Assembly (NCBI RefSeq): GCF_023101145.1
Contig: NZ_CP073714.1
Location: forward strand, 4,154,001 to 4,218,000
Length of the DNA: 64,000 nt
Direction: 5' to 3'
Source: Paenibacillus pabuli
Lineage (GTDB): Bacteria; Bacillota; Bacilli; Paenibacillales; Paenibacillaceae
The position numbers and the translations under genes are program-made. This document shows positions 16,786 through 25,662 of the stretch, piece by piece. The notes under the pieces are model-generated. The model was not told the DNA's origin. It was given only the letters and a program-made list of their open reading frames with translations, and ran no database searches. The first letter of the stretch is position 1; each line of letters begins with the position of its first letter.

Positions 16786-18909
16786 TTAACGATATTCTAC
16801 AGATGCAATGGGAGTTTGAAGATCATTGATATAAATATTGAATTTCCCCGGTTCAATCGTTTGTTGCAGCTGGTGATCCAAATAACGAAAATCGTCCACA
16901 CTCAACGTCATTTGTACAGAAACGGTCTGATATGCCGGAACGCTGATTACTCGATATTTCTTCATCTCACGAATGGGACGCACTGCTCTTGAGACAAGGT
17001 CCTCAATGTATAAGATAACCGTCTCATCATAATCATATTTGCTTGGATTACTTACCTCAAAAGAGATCGTTAATTCCTGACCATCTGTCAGATCATGACG
17101 TGAAATCCGGAAGCCCGAATACTGCGTATCGGTATAAGTCAGTCCGTGTCCGAAGGGAAATAAAGGTCCAATCTCGCAGTCTTGATACCTGCTGCTGTAG
17201 CTTGATTCATTGGCTGGCCGTCCCGTACTGTATTCATTGTAATAGATCGGCGCTTGCGACGAATGACGAGGGAAAGACATCGTCAACTTGCCAGTAGGGG
17301 TGCCCCGGCCAGTAATCAGCTCGGCAATTGCATTTCCGGCTTGTGTACCTGGATACCAACACCACAAGAGAGCCGGAATATCATCAATAATGTTTTGAAG
17401 AGCCAACGGCCTGCCTGAGAAACAGATGCACGCATACGGTTTGTTCGTCTGCTTGACTTCGCGGATCAGTTGCTGCTGGCTGCTCTCCAGTTCGATGTTT
17501 ACGCTGCTATGCCCTTCGCCGCTTAATTCCCATTGCTCACCGATCGCCACAACAATGAAATCGCATTGTTCCAATCGGGATGCCGGACAGTCCTTGAGGG
17601 TTTCGTAGACTTGCAGATTCAAGGATTCATCTGCTCGTTTCATTCCTTCTGGCAAGGTAACAACGTCATCGAAGCTTCCCTTGCATTTCCAATTTCCTAA
17701 TAATTGATTGCTGCCGGCAAATGGGCCAACGATGATGATGTTTTTGTATTCTTGTTTTATAGGCAGCATTTGTTCATTCTTCAGCAATACACAGCTTCGT
17801 TTGGCAGCATTCTTTGCATTTTCCAGAAAACGTGGATTCAAAAGGACTTCATGCTCCAGATCTTCGTCTGCATAAGGATTTTCGAACAAGCCCAGTTCAT
17901 TTTTGAACTGCAAAATTTTCAGTACAGCTGCATCAATCTCCTGCAGAAGCGCCGGATTATTTGCCAGAATTTCTTCGTAGTGCTGAAGGTACAGCGTCGA
18001 AACCATTTCGATATCAATGCCTGCTTTTAAGGCTAATTCGGCGGCTTCCTTACCGTCTGCGGCAATGCGGTGGTTCTGCAATTCGGAGACAGCGCCCCAA
18101 TCCGATATAATGATCTCATCAAATTGATAAGTGCCTCTCAAAATTTCCTTCATCATCTCTTCGCTTGCGGTCACGGGTATGCCGCTAAAACTATTGAAAG
18201 AGCTCATGACGAATTTAGGCTTCTCTTGCAAGGCAATTTCATAGGGCTTGCCATAGTAGGCGTAGAATTCTCTCCAGGACATATCTACAGCGTTGTAGTC
18301 CTTACCCCCGATGCCTGCTCCATAGGCGGCAAAATGCTTCAAACAAGCCGCTACTCCTGAATCGGCGATGACGCCGTGTTCTCCTTTTTGGTAACCTCTG
18401 ATCATTGCCCGGCCAAGGTTGCCTGACAGCAAATGGTCTTCGCCGAAGGACTCCATCACCCTTCCCCATCTGGAGTCACGCACCAGGTCGACCATCGGTG
18501 AGAAATTCACATGAATGCCGGTAGCGCGCAATTCGGAAGCGGTGTCCTCCGCAACTTGTTGCAAAATACGCTCATCCCAAGTACAGGAAAGGCCCAATGG
18601 TATGGGGAAAATCGTCTTGTAGCCATGAATCGCATCGTGCATGAACAAGAGAGGAACCTTGAGTCTTGACCTCTCCAAATATTGGCGTTGAATCCGATTC
18701 GTAATTCCGGCACTCGAGACGCCGATAATGCTTCCCATCGTATAAAGGGTATCTCCCTCCAGCATATGGGCCGGGAAGTCTGGACCTGTTTCGACCATTT
18801 CACTGTCTACTTTGCCGATATAATGCTCTCCGGTAGTCTGGGAAAGCTGTCCGATCTTCTCGGCAAGTGTCATTTCCTGAAGCAATTCGATGATTTTGCG
18901 ATTTTCCAT
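16786..18909 (-). CDS. Glycoside hydrolase family 3 beta-glycosidase (BglX-like)
   Basis: A 707-residue cytosolic GH3 enzyme with an N-terminal TIM barrel, the alpha/beta sandwich domain (ENAKNAAKRSCVLLKN onward) and a C-terminal fibronectin-III-like domain (ELTISFEVSNPSKYD). The catalytic nucleophile is D270 in IIISDWGAV, and K191-H192 of CLKHFAAYG binds substrate, as in BglX-type beta-glucosidases. It lacks the NagZ-type loop. ATG 18909 is used because AAAGGAG lies five bases upstream. It starts ten bases after the GH4 stop. A linkage of beta-glucoside, beta-xyloside or related sugar imported by the downstream LplBCA system is likely. Confidence 0.9.
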   Translation of the reverse strand: MENRKIIELLQEMTLAEKIGQLSQTTGEHYIGKVDSEMVETGPDFPAHMLEGDTLYTMGSIIGVSSAGITNRIQRQYLERSRLKVPLLFMHDAIHGYKTIFPIPLGLSCTWDERILQQVAEDTASELRATGIHVNFSPMVDLVRDSRWGRVMESFGEDHLLSGNLGRAMIRGYQKGEHGVIADSGVAACLKHFAAYGAGIGGKDYNAVDMSWREFYAYYGKPYEIALQEKPKFVMSSFNSFSGIPVTASEEMMKEILRGTYQFDEIIISDWGAVSELQNHRIAADGKEAAELALKAGIDIEMVSTLYLQHYEEILANNPALLQEIDAAVLKILQFKNELGLFENPYADEDLEHEVLLNPRFLENAKNAAKRSCVLLKNEQMLPIKQEYKNIIIVGPFAGSNQLLGNWKCKGSFDDVVTLPEGMKRADESLNLQVYETLKDCPASRLEQCDFIVVAIGEQWELSGEGHSSVNIELESSQQQLIREVKQTNKPYACICFSGRPLALQNIIDDIPALLWCWYPGTQAGNAIAELITGRGTPTGKLTMSFPRHSSQAPIYYNEYSTGRPANESSYSSRYQDCEIGPLFPFGHGLTYTDTQYSGFRISRHDLTDGQELTISFEVSNPSKYDYDETVILYIEDLVSRAVRPIREMKKYRVISVPAYQTVSVQMTLSVDDFRYLDHQLQQTIEPGKFNIYINDLQTPIASVEYR

Positions 18910-18919
18910 GACTGCTCCT

Positions 18920-20305
18920 TTATTTCCACTCCAGCGGAGGCAGGATATCTTTCTGCAGTCTGCACATCTCGTCAATCATTGCGCAGGCCTGATAATACGT
19001 AGGGGATTGAGGGTCCAATAAAATGGCCTGCAGAAGCTTCGTCTTGGACTGCTCTACATAAGCCTCAAGCAGCAGTTTGTGTATCGTTCCTTGAATATGA
19101 ATCGTTCCGATGATCGCCGTTGGCAGTTCAACCGTCATCGGTTTCAGCGTAATTCCTTTACCGTTAACAATGGCTTGAGTTTCAACCGCCATATCGTCAG
19201 GCAGCCCTTTGATCGCCCCTTTGTTTGGCAAATTGACAGCATTCAATTCAATCTCATCATCGAAGAAAATGGCTTCAATAATCGGAATGGCATATTCATT
19301 GCTGCAGCTCACCTTTTCCTTGTCGAAAATATAGGCCTCTTCCATCCATAATTCCTGTGTTTGAACTTGTGCGAACAAGCCCTGATCGATACTGTTACCG
19401 CTTGCACAATATACGAAATCCGGAGTTCTCGAATCGTTCTCCCATAGCTTTTCACGAATAGGATCATACCGGTACTGCAAGGACAAGCCTGCATAGAAAT
19501 CTTCTGCATAAGATACATATTCGCCACAATGGTTGGTTCCTGGATACGGATAATATCCGTATGTGCGGTACATCGTTCTCGATAGGGCAACATGATCGAA
19601 TTGGGCCAGGCGGTTGGCCTTGCGTTCTTTTTCATCAAATAAAGGGTATAAATCTTCCCCTGTTTTTTTGTCCCAGATTTTGGTGAAGAAGCCGAAATGG
19701 TTTAAGCCACCGCCTTCCATTCCAATGTCGTTGATATCCATCTCAAGGAATTGGGATAGCTGCTCGATTCCCATATCAAGCCCATGGCATAGACCAACGA
19801 TTTTGATCGAGGTGAGCTTTGAAATGGCTTCTACCAATTTTGCTTCCGGATTGGTATAGTTGATGAACCATGCGTCTGGACATACGCGTTCCATGGTGCG
19901 GGCGATTTCGAGCATGGGGCCCAGATTCCGCAAGGTATGGAACATAGAGCCGGGACCGCCGTTTTCCCCGTAAATTTGCTTGCTGCCAAATCGCCGAGGT
20001 ACGTGGAAATCCTGGGACCAGTAGAAATAGCGATTCACTTCGATGGCAACGATGACGAAATCAGCCTTTTCCAGCGCCGCCTCCAGTCGGGTCGTCTGCC
20101 AAATGTTCGCCGGATGTGAGAACGCGGTGAACATATCCGTAGCATATTTATACGTTCGTGCCACGTTTTCTTCTTCGATATCCATCAGGGCGATTTCCAG
20201 CTCCACCTGGGTTTTCAATCGCTCGGAGAGCACCATATCCTGAAGCGCTCCCAAAGCAAAGGAGACGCTGCCGGCTCCAATCAAAGCCACTTTCATTTTC
20301 TTCAT
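18920..20305 (-). CDS. Glycoside hydrolase family 4, NAD-dependent (MelA/AglA-like)
   Basis: A 461-residue GH4 protein. It has an N-terminal Rossmann motif VALIGAGS, the GENGGPG loop, NYTNPEA (N149-A155), C173-H174 in GLCHG and H203 in GLNHFGF. C173 and H203 match the metal-binding pair of GH4, which uses NAD and Mn in an oxidation-elimination mechanism on alpha- or beta-glycosides, often 6-phosphorylated. The phrase EVNRYFYWSQDFHVPRRFG resembles alpha-glucosidase/galactosidase and glucuronidase members, so specificity is not fixed. Its start codon overlaps the ROK kinase stop by four bases (ATGA), a sign of tight coupling. Confidence 0.9.
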   Translation of the reverse strand: MKKMKVALIGAGSVSFALGALQDMVLSERLKTQVELEIALMDIEEENVARTYKYATDMFTAFSHPANIWQTTRLEAALEKADFVIVAIEVNRYFYWSQDFHVPRRFGSKQIYGENGGPGSMFHTLRNLGPMLEIARTMERVCPDAWFINYTNPEAKLVEAISKLTSIKIVGLCHGLDMGIEQLSQFLEMDINDIGMEGGGLNHFGFFTKIWDKKTGEDLYPLFDEKERKANRLAQFDHVALSRTMYRTYGYYPYPGTNHCGEYVSYAEDFYAGLSLQYRYDPIREKLWENDSRTPDFVYCASGNSIDQGLFAQVQTQELWMEEAYIFDKEKVSCSNEYAIPIIEAIFFDDEIELNAVNLPNKGAIKGLPDDMAVETQAIVNGKGITLKPMTVELPTAIIGTIHIQGTIHKLLLEAYVEQSKTKLLQAILLDPQSPTYYQACAMIDEMCRLQKDILPPLEWK

Positions 20306-21228
20306 GTTGTTCGTGCTCCTTTATCGTTTTTTAGCGCCATGTAACCTGCTCCGATGATCCCTGCATCAGGGCCAAATTGAGAAAGGACGACATGGACTTT
20401 GTCTCTTAAATGCTTGAACACTTTCGTTTTAGCGCTTTCAATCATTTGATCGACCAACCATGGATTATTATGAATGACTGCCCCTCCAATGACGATGACG
20501 TCCGGATCGATCGTTTGCATCAAAGACGCAATCGCGTTGGAGAAGTGTTCGACCCAATCCTTAATAAGTCTTTCGGCTTTTTCGTCGTGCCGTTGGTATT
20601 TATCAAAAAGCAAGTTCACCGTGGCCTCATTGCCGTACAAGCGTTTACTTTCTCTTTCCAGGGCTCTGCCGCTGCATAAAGCTTCCAATGTGCCCGGCTG
20701 AAGGGAGGCATGGGCATGGTGCTTTCCGTGATCGGATATCACCATGCTGCCAATCTCGCCAGCATAACCGTGTGCTCCGTGAAACAGCTTGTTGTCCACG
20801 ATAATTCCACTGCCGATTCCTGTGCTCACTGTAATGTAAATCGACTGATGATATGCTTTCGACGCACCCTGCTCTGATTCAAGGAAGGTCACAACATTGA
20901 CATCATTTTCGAAATGAACCTCGTATCCCGTTAAAATCCGCTTGATCACGTCGGTTTGAATCCCTTCCAAACAGGGAATATTGGTCGCATCGCATAGAAT
21001 CTCAGTTCCTTCTCTCCAGGGAACAGGCAAGGCTACACCAACCTTATCGGCTGAGCGGTACAAATCTGCTTTTTCGATCAGTCGCTTGACATGACGAAAA
21101 AGTTCTTCTCCATCTTGAAAAGCCCCAGTCAAAGCGGTCTCTTTTCGAACCAGTTGCAGCTGCTCATTCACCAGTCCAACTCTTATGTTGGTTCCTCCAA
21201 TATCTACGCCGATGACATTGTTACTCAT
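20302..21228 (-). CDS. ROK family sugar kinase
   Basis: A 308-residue ROK protein without a DNA-binding domain. The ATP motif is GVDIGGTNIRVG, the catalytic aspartate is in FENDVNVV, and VSTGIGSGIIV and GYAGEIGSMVI are also present. The zinc motif CxCGxxGC that most ROK proteins have is absent; the matching place reads HHAHASLQPGTLEALCSG. The kinase should phosphorylate glucose, an amino sugar or a similar hexose. It overlaps GH4 by four bases and follows the NagB-like gene by 22, so the product probably enters that enzyme directly. Confidence 0.85.
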   Translation of the reverse strand: MSNNVIGVDIGGTNIRVGLVNEQLQLVRKETALTGAFQDGEELFRHVKRLIEKADLYRSADKVGVALPVPWREGTEILCDATNIPCLEGIQTDVIKRILTGYEVHFENDVNVVTFLESEQGASKAYHQSIYITVSTGIGSGIIVDNKLFHGAHGYAGEIGSMVISDHGKHHAHASLQPGTLEALCSGRALERESKRLYGNEATVNLLFDKYQRHDEKAERLIKDWVEHFSNAIASLMQTIDPDVIVIGGAVIHNNPWLVDQMIESAKTKVFKHLRDKVHVVLSQFGPDAGIIGAGYMALKNDKGARTT

Positions 21229-21250
21229 AATTTGAACTCCTCAGTTTTTA

Positions 21251-21964
21251 TCACTCTTTAATGTACTTCGCCGCCTCCGAATCCAGGAAGAAATCAATAT
21301 GTTCGTAACCGAGAAGCTCCTGGGCAGGAAGCTTGGCGTCTGGATTTGTAAAAATGTCTTGGACAACTCCGGCCTTATGCTCGCCGGTGATGACGACAAT
21401 CACCCGTTTGCTGGCGGCAATTTGACCTAGCCCCAAGGTAATCCCTTTGTCCAGACGCGTAGGCTGCCGGAAATATTTCTGGGCCACCGTCCGGGTCGTT
21501 GGGGATAGATCGACCACACTGCTGTGGGACAGGGTCGGACTGCCTGGTTCATTCAGGCCAATGTGACCGTTCATTCCAACGCCCATCAAACTGAACGTTA
21601 TCGGATGCTGCTCAATAAAGCAGTCAATCCTCAAGCATTCTTCCTCCAAATCAGGCGCTGTTCCATCAAAGAATTCGATCTGCTGAGGATCAAGCTGGAT
21701 CAGCGAGAATAGATCCTCGTTCAGCATTTGATAACAGCTTCCTTCAACTTCTTTGCTCACGCCCACCCATTCATCCAGACTCACAATCTTCAGATGGCGA
21801 GTTTCAGCTTGTATCCCGGCGTCTTCGGCTAATGTCAAGTAGCTCTTCTGCGGCGTGCTGCCTGAGGCCAAACAAAACACCGCATGATCATCCGATAAAT
21901 GGACCTTCATCTCTGCAGCAACTGCCGCTGCAACGTTCTCTTCTGTTTCAAAAATTCGAATCAT
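21251..21964 (-). CDS. nagB: Glucosamine-6-phosphate deaminase-like protein (NagB family)
   Basis: A 237-residue protein of the size of Bacillus NagB, lacking the extra C-terminal part of the enteric enzyme. Seen residues are the SGSTP phosphate loop (34-38), D64 in SLDEW and H134 and E139 in NGHIGLNEPG. NagB turns glucosamine-6-phosphate into fructose-6-phosphate and ammonia in the cytosol. Sequence drift from housekeeping NagB is moderate, so it could act on another amino sugar phosphate. It lies between the ROK regulator (12 bases) and ROK kinase genes, which supports an amino-sugar pathway. Confidence 0.8.
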   Translation of the reverse strand: MIRIFETEENVAAAVAAEMKVHLSDDHAVFCLASGSTPQKSYLTLAEDAGIQAETRHLKIVSLDEWVGVSKEVEGSCYQMLNEDLFSLIQLDPQQIEFFDGTAPDLEEECLRIDCFIEQHPITFSLMGVGMNGHIGLNEPGSPTLSHSSVVDLSPTTRTVAQKYFRQPTRLDKGITLGLGQIAASKRVIVVITGEHKAGVVQDIFTNPDAKLPAQELLGYEHIDFFLDSEAAKYIKE

Positions 21965-21976
21965 TCTGCTAACCTC

Positions 21977-23107
21977 CTATCCGGATATGACGTGGATCAT
22001 TTCATTCTGAAGCGAGAGTACAGCAGCTCCAACCGCAGTCGAATGGTACATATCACTGTAAGTAATCGTTGGGGTCCATTCCACATATTGCCCGACGTAA
22101 TATCTTGTTCTCTCCAAAATCCGCTCGGGGAACAGCGCTGCCGTCTTGCCGCTGATAATAACCTGTTCGATGTCCAGAACGCTGATGATATTGATCATGG
22201 TGAGGGCAAGATGTTTGCCCACGTAATCTGCGCAAGCTTCGACTTCCGAGTCTGAACCAAGATCATACCTGCTTAACAAATGCTGCATTCCCAACCTGCT
22301 CTCCAGCCAACCGACGGAAGACGGCGACCGCCGGTATTCCGGATCGAAGCACATATACTCCAGTTCTCCCGCGCTTGCATTGAACCCTCTGTGAAGTCTC
22401 TTATTGAGAATCAGACCGCCCCCGATCCCTTCTCCAACCGCAATATGCACGATATCCGTCGGTGCTTGGCCAGCGTTCTCCAGATTGCGAAACTCCGCCA
22501 CAGTAGCGGCATTTACATCGTTCTCAAGGAGAATAGGCAAGTTCACACGGTCCATGAAATTCCGGATGATCTGCTCGTACGGATAATCCTGTTCCTTATA
22601 ATCCTGAATTCGCATTCTGATCGTTTTCTTTCTGGTGTTAATCGCTCCGTCAACCCCGACGCCGATGCCTACGACAATGCTGTTTGTCTTTGTTGCTGCA
22701 TCTTTCATGCGCGAAATGATATTCTCAAAAATCGAGACAAACGGTTCGGTATAAAATGGAACGTCGGTTTCCACGGAATATGAATCAATAATTTTGCTGT
22801 AAAGGTTGATCAGCACGGCCGTTATTCTTTTGCCTATAATTTGAATTCCGATCGTTACGTAGCTGTTTTCATTAAACCGGTAAACCGTTCTTTTTCTTCC
22901 CAAACCGCCAGAGCCTTCCCGACTCTCTCCGGTTGTGGTCAACAGCCCGATTTCTTCAAAGAAATTGACGATTTTGCTGACGGTTACAAAACTCATTGCC
23001 GTTTTTTCCGCGATTTCTACCTTGGCCAATTCCGGATTTTGCATCAGAATATCAAAGATGATCTTTCGATTCTCATCCTTGATATCATTCGGCAAAAAAG
23101 ACTTCAT
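21977..23107 (-). CDS. ROK family transcriptional regulator (NagC/XylR-like)
   Basis: A 376-residue repressor with an N-terminal winged helix (about residues 12-65: NPELAKVEIAEKTAMSFVTV, the recognition helix) and a ROK sugar-binding domain with GIGVGVDGAI, LENDVNAATVAEF and GEGIGGGLILNKRLHRG. The zinc-binding cysteine motif is again missing; after AGELEYMCFDPEY there is no CxCGxxGC. It is the first gene of the cluster and the best candidate to control it, probably sensing an amino sugar or the GH products. A repeated AT-rich box lies upstream of it and of the importer genes. Confidence 0.88.
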   Translation of the reverse strand: MKSFLPNDIKDENRKIIFDILMQNPELAKVEIAEKTAMSFVTVSKIVNFFEEIGLLTTTGESREGSGGLGRKRTVYRFNENSYVTIGIQIIGKRITAVLINLYSKIIDSYSVETDVPFYTEPFVSIFENIISRMKDAATKTNSIVVGIGVGVDGAINTRKKTIRMRIQDYKEQDYPYEQIIRNFMDRVNLPILLENDVNAATVAEFRNLENAGQAPTDIVHIAVGEGIGGGLILNKRLHRGFNASAGELEYMCFDPEYRRSPSSVGWLESRLGMQHLLSRYDLGSDSEVEACADYVGKHLALTMINIISVLDIEQVIISGKTAALFPERILERTRYYVGQYVEWTPTITYSDMYHSTAVGAAVLSLQNEMIHVISG

Positions 23108-23133
23108 CTTCTTCCCCTCCTTTTTTACGAAAC

Positions 23134-23161
23134 ATAATTAATTAATAAGATTAAATAATTA
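23134..23161. promoter_or_regulatory. AT-rich box upstream of the ROK regulator, candidate autoregulatory operator
   Basis: AATTAATTAATAAG followed by ATTAAATAATTAG lies 27-54 bases upstream of the regulator start. The core AATTAATTAAT is shared with the site at 16713. Nothing else in the window has this pair, but low complexity weakens the case. Confidence 0.3.
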
Positions 23162-23329
23162 GAGAAAAATATAAAGACCATAAACGATCTTTGTACAATC
23201 ATATTACATACCTCTTGTAACCGCTGTCAAGTGTTTTCTTTTCGGAAGCCGCCGATTCACCGTAACTGTACTTATATTGTGCTAATGCGGCTTGGCTGTG
23301 CTGCAGGTACCTTGGAGGAATTATCGTCA

Positions 23330-23461
23330 GTGAAAATATTGTTATCGTCCATCACCTGGATATGTGCAGCTGGAGTCGCTGTTGCTTTAGCCTTGGTCGG
23401 GGTCTCATATCGATTTGCATACAGTAAAGAAACTTCAAAAGCTTCAAATGCCGCATATTGA
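23330..23461 (+). CDS. Possible small single-pass membrane protein
   Basis: A 43-codon frame from GTG 23330 encodes ILLSSITWICAAGVAVALAL, a hydrophobic span followed by a basic-polar tail SYRFAYSKETSKASN. GGAGG lies 11 bases upstream of GTG, which is rather far. No family is recognised, and the upstream 100 bases show no clear promoter. It could equally be chance. Confidence 0.25.
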   Translation: MKILLSSITWICAAGVAVALALVGVSYRFAYSKETSKASNAAY

Positions 23462-23675
23462 TCAATAATTATCCACTAACAAGTAAAACAGGGCTTTGTA
23501 TATACATACAACGCCTCTCTTTCTTTTTTCATCCATTTTGTCCAGCGCCATGTCTGTTCCAATACCAAAGTGTAGATGACAAAAAACCGGCCGTCTTCCT
23601 TTCCCTCCCAACTGGGTAAAACGGAAAATTGATGTTCTGTGAAAATGAAGTTTTAATCTGGGTCCAACAAATAAA

Positions 23676-23723
23676 GCAGCGACAGAGCAAGACTTGATAA
23701 ATAAAGTCTTAGCCTGCCGCTGT
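23676..23723. other. Long orphan hairpin
   Basis: CAGCGACAG then AAGACTT pair with AAGTCTT then CTGCCGCTG, with one mismatch and a small internal loop, around GATAAAT. On the minus strand it ends in TTTATTTGTTGG. No gene ends close to it on that strand; the FAD monooxygenase remnant begins about 200 bases away, so it may be a relic terminator. Confidence 0.5.
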
Positions 23724-23929
23724 TGTTGTTCAATTATCGTTTCCCGTTAGTTTAGTCAGGGATTTCCGATTAATCCGGTAACATCATATCCCTAACCATT
23801 TTAGTTCGTAACCATGTCATAAAGAAAAAATCCAAAAATAAGTTCGGAAATTTAAGCACCATTTTAAGCATTGGTGGATCAATTGAAACGCCAGCTTTTT
23901 GTATTGCCCTTAGATACGCTTTTTTTAAA

Positions 23930-24259
23930 GTGACTCTGCAAGGTACAGAGTTTGCAGGAAGTGTATTTGACCTGTTGCGCGGCCCACGCTGGACGCTTTT
24001 GGCTTTTGTAAACCGCCCAGATCATCTTTCTTTGGAGACCTTCACCTACGACGAACTCCATGTGCATTGCATCCTGCCATCGAACGTCGAGGGGTCGGAA
24101 GGCATAATAGACACAGCTGGGAATGCTTATCGAATTTACGATGTATCAAGTAATGAATTCGTATTGATTCGTCCCGACGGTTACATCGCACTGCGTACCT
24201 CCATTGATGCTACCGCATCGATTTCGAATTACTTGAATTCCATTTATCGCACAAACTGA
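23930..24259 (+). pseudogene. C-terminal fragment of a FAD-dependent aromatic monooxygenase
   Basis: About 110 residues, from VTLQGTEFAGSVFDLLRGPR to NSIYRTN, match the C-terminal thioredoxin-like domain of flavin monooxygenases of the phenol hydroxylase / pentachlorophenol 4-monooxygenase type. The closing motif LIRPDGYIALR is diagnostic. The frame is open upstream to about 23774, but the residues before KVTLQG do not look like this family, and the FAD-binding and substrate domains (about 400 residues) are missing. A deletion removed most of the gene. A GTG at 23930 exists but has no good binding site. The adjoining alpha/beta hydrolase could be from the same former cluster. Confidence 0.75.
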
Positions 24260-24267
24260 TTAAGACA

Positions 24268-24309
24268 AGCCGGCAGGATTCTTTTCAACATCTCATAGGG
24301 CTGCCGGCT
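24268..24309 (+). terminator. Terminator-like hairpin after the monooxygenase remnant
   Basis: AGCCGGCAG (24268-24276) pairs perfectly with CTGCCGGCT (24301-24309) over a 24-base loop, followed only by a weak T run. It fits the original 3' end of the broken gene. Confidence 0.55.
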
Positions 24310-24498
24310 CTTATATTCGTTTAATTTAGGTTATGGGAAGAACTGACAACAAAAGACTTTGGAGAGCGACTTAATGTAAATTCCAATCGAACCGCTCCTC
24401 TGTCCGCATAATAAATCCATTTTATGTACTCTAAAATATTGTACCTTTAAAAGGTTATTTCATTGTTAAGCGGAGTTTTTTTCGGACCCAAGCAACAT

Positions 24499-24523
24499 AG
24501 CCATCCCACAGAGTGGGACGGCT
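24499..24523 (-). terminator. Hairpin downstream of the alpha/beta hydrolase gene
   Basis: AGCCATCCCAC pairs with GTGGGACGGCT (one mismatch) around AGA, about 70 bases after the hydrolase stop on the minus strand. No strong T run follows, so termination is likely but weak. Confidence 0.5.
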
Positions 24524-24594
24524 TTAAACTGGCTATATTTGTGTTCGTAGTTATGAGGGTACCAGTCGTAACTCAAAGCTTTCTTTTCACGATG

Positions 24595-25491
24595 CTATCC
24601 TTTGCGTCGGGCTGTCCGTACGATTCCATCAACAACAGTTTCAAACAACTGTTCCGGCAGATCATGTCCCATGCCTTCAAGTAACATGAATTCTGCACCA
24701 GAGATGGCATGAGCCGTGTCTTTTCCGCATGCTGGGACAAACATAGGGTCATCCACCCCATGGATTACTAATGATGGAACATTTACTTTTGCCAATTGAG
24801 GACGACGGTCTCCAGAAACAGCAATAGCTGCAATTTGCCGCCCTACACTCCCCGGATCATAAGCTCGCTGAACCTCTTCTCGAATAATTGAATGGTATTC
24901 GTTCTCGTCAAATGGATAACCTGTACCGGCAATACGTCTGGCCAAAGCAGCACTATGAGCTAAGTATCCTGCCTCATCCTCCATTGGGTTTGGTGCCGGC
25001 CGAGTCATTAACTCCATTACATCAGGCGATGTTGGTGGGAGTTCGGGATTTCCTGTTGTTGACATGATGGAAGTAAGAGATAAAATACGCTCCGGATATC
25101 GGCTGGCAACAAGCTGAGCAATCATGCCGCCCATCGAGCGTCCAACGACATGCGCCTTTTGTATTCCAAGAGCATCTAGCAGTCCAATCGTATCATCAGA
25201 CATATCGTTGAGCGTGTATGGAATAACCGGGTGCTGTCCCGACATTAGAGTTTTTGCGAGTGCTTCAAAATCTAACGTAGCGTAATGGTTAAAGTGTGTA
25301 GATAGGCCGGTATCACGATTGTCAAAGCGAATGACTCGAAATCCGCGCGCCGCCAACATCTCACAAAATGGAACGGTCCACCGGATCATTTGGGTTCCAA
25401 GCCCGGCAATCAGAAGAATGGTTTCGTCCTTTTCGTTGCCATAGCTATCATAGGCGATATCAATACCGTTTACTTTTATTAACATATTCAT
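24595..25491 (-). CDS. Alpha/beta hydrolase (RdmC/aclacinomycin methylesterase-like)
   Basis: A 298-residue hydrolase. It has the nucleophile elbow GRSMGG with S119, an oxyanion HGG-type region LIAGLGTQ, an acid in HGVDDPMF and a base in GMGHDLP. No signal peptide is present. The sequence FDNRDTGLSTHF is typical of the RdmC-like esterase branch, which includes esterases and polyketide methylesterases, so specificity is unknown. The start ATG 25491 has no strong binding site; a second ATG at position 3 is equally possible. It lies alone on the minus strand, possibly linked in origin to the neighbouring monooxygenase fragment. Confidence 0.85.
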   Translation of the reverse strand: MNMLIKVNGIDIAYDSYGNEKDETILLIAGLGTQMIRWTVPFCEMLAARGFRVIRFDNRDTGLSTHFNHYATLDFEALAKTLMSGQHPVIPYTLNDMSDDTIGLLDALGIQKAHVVGRSMGGMIAQLVASRYPERILSLTSIMSTTGNPELPPTSPDVMELMTRPAPNPMEDEAGYLAHSAALARRIAGTGYPFDENEYHSIIREEVQRAYDPGSVGRQIAAIAVSGDRRPQLAKVNVPSLVIHGVDDPMFVPACGKDTAHAISGAEFMLLEGMGHDLPEQLFETVVDGIVRTARRKG

Positions 25492-25662
25492 TGTGTTATT
25501 CTCCTGAAATTCAATATTTTGGTAACTTTGTGATGGTCAATAGTCGAGAATCTTCAATGGCCGCAGTTCGATGTCCAATCTTCCGCTAATGGGTTGGTTA
25601 GGGGTTTAGTTTGGGCGAGATGTATAGTCTGCGGTTTCACGAAAACGCACCTAACTCCATTC

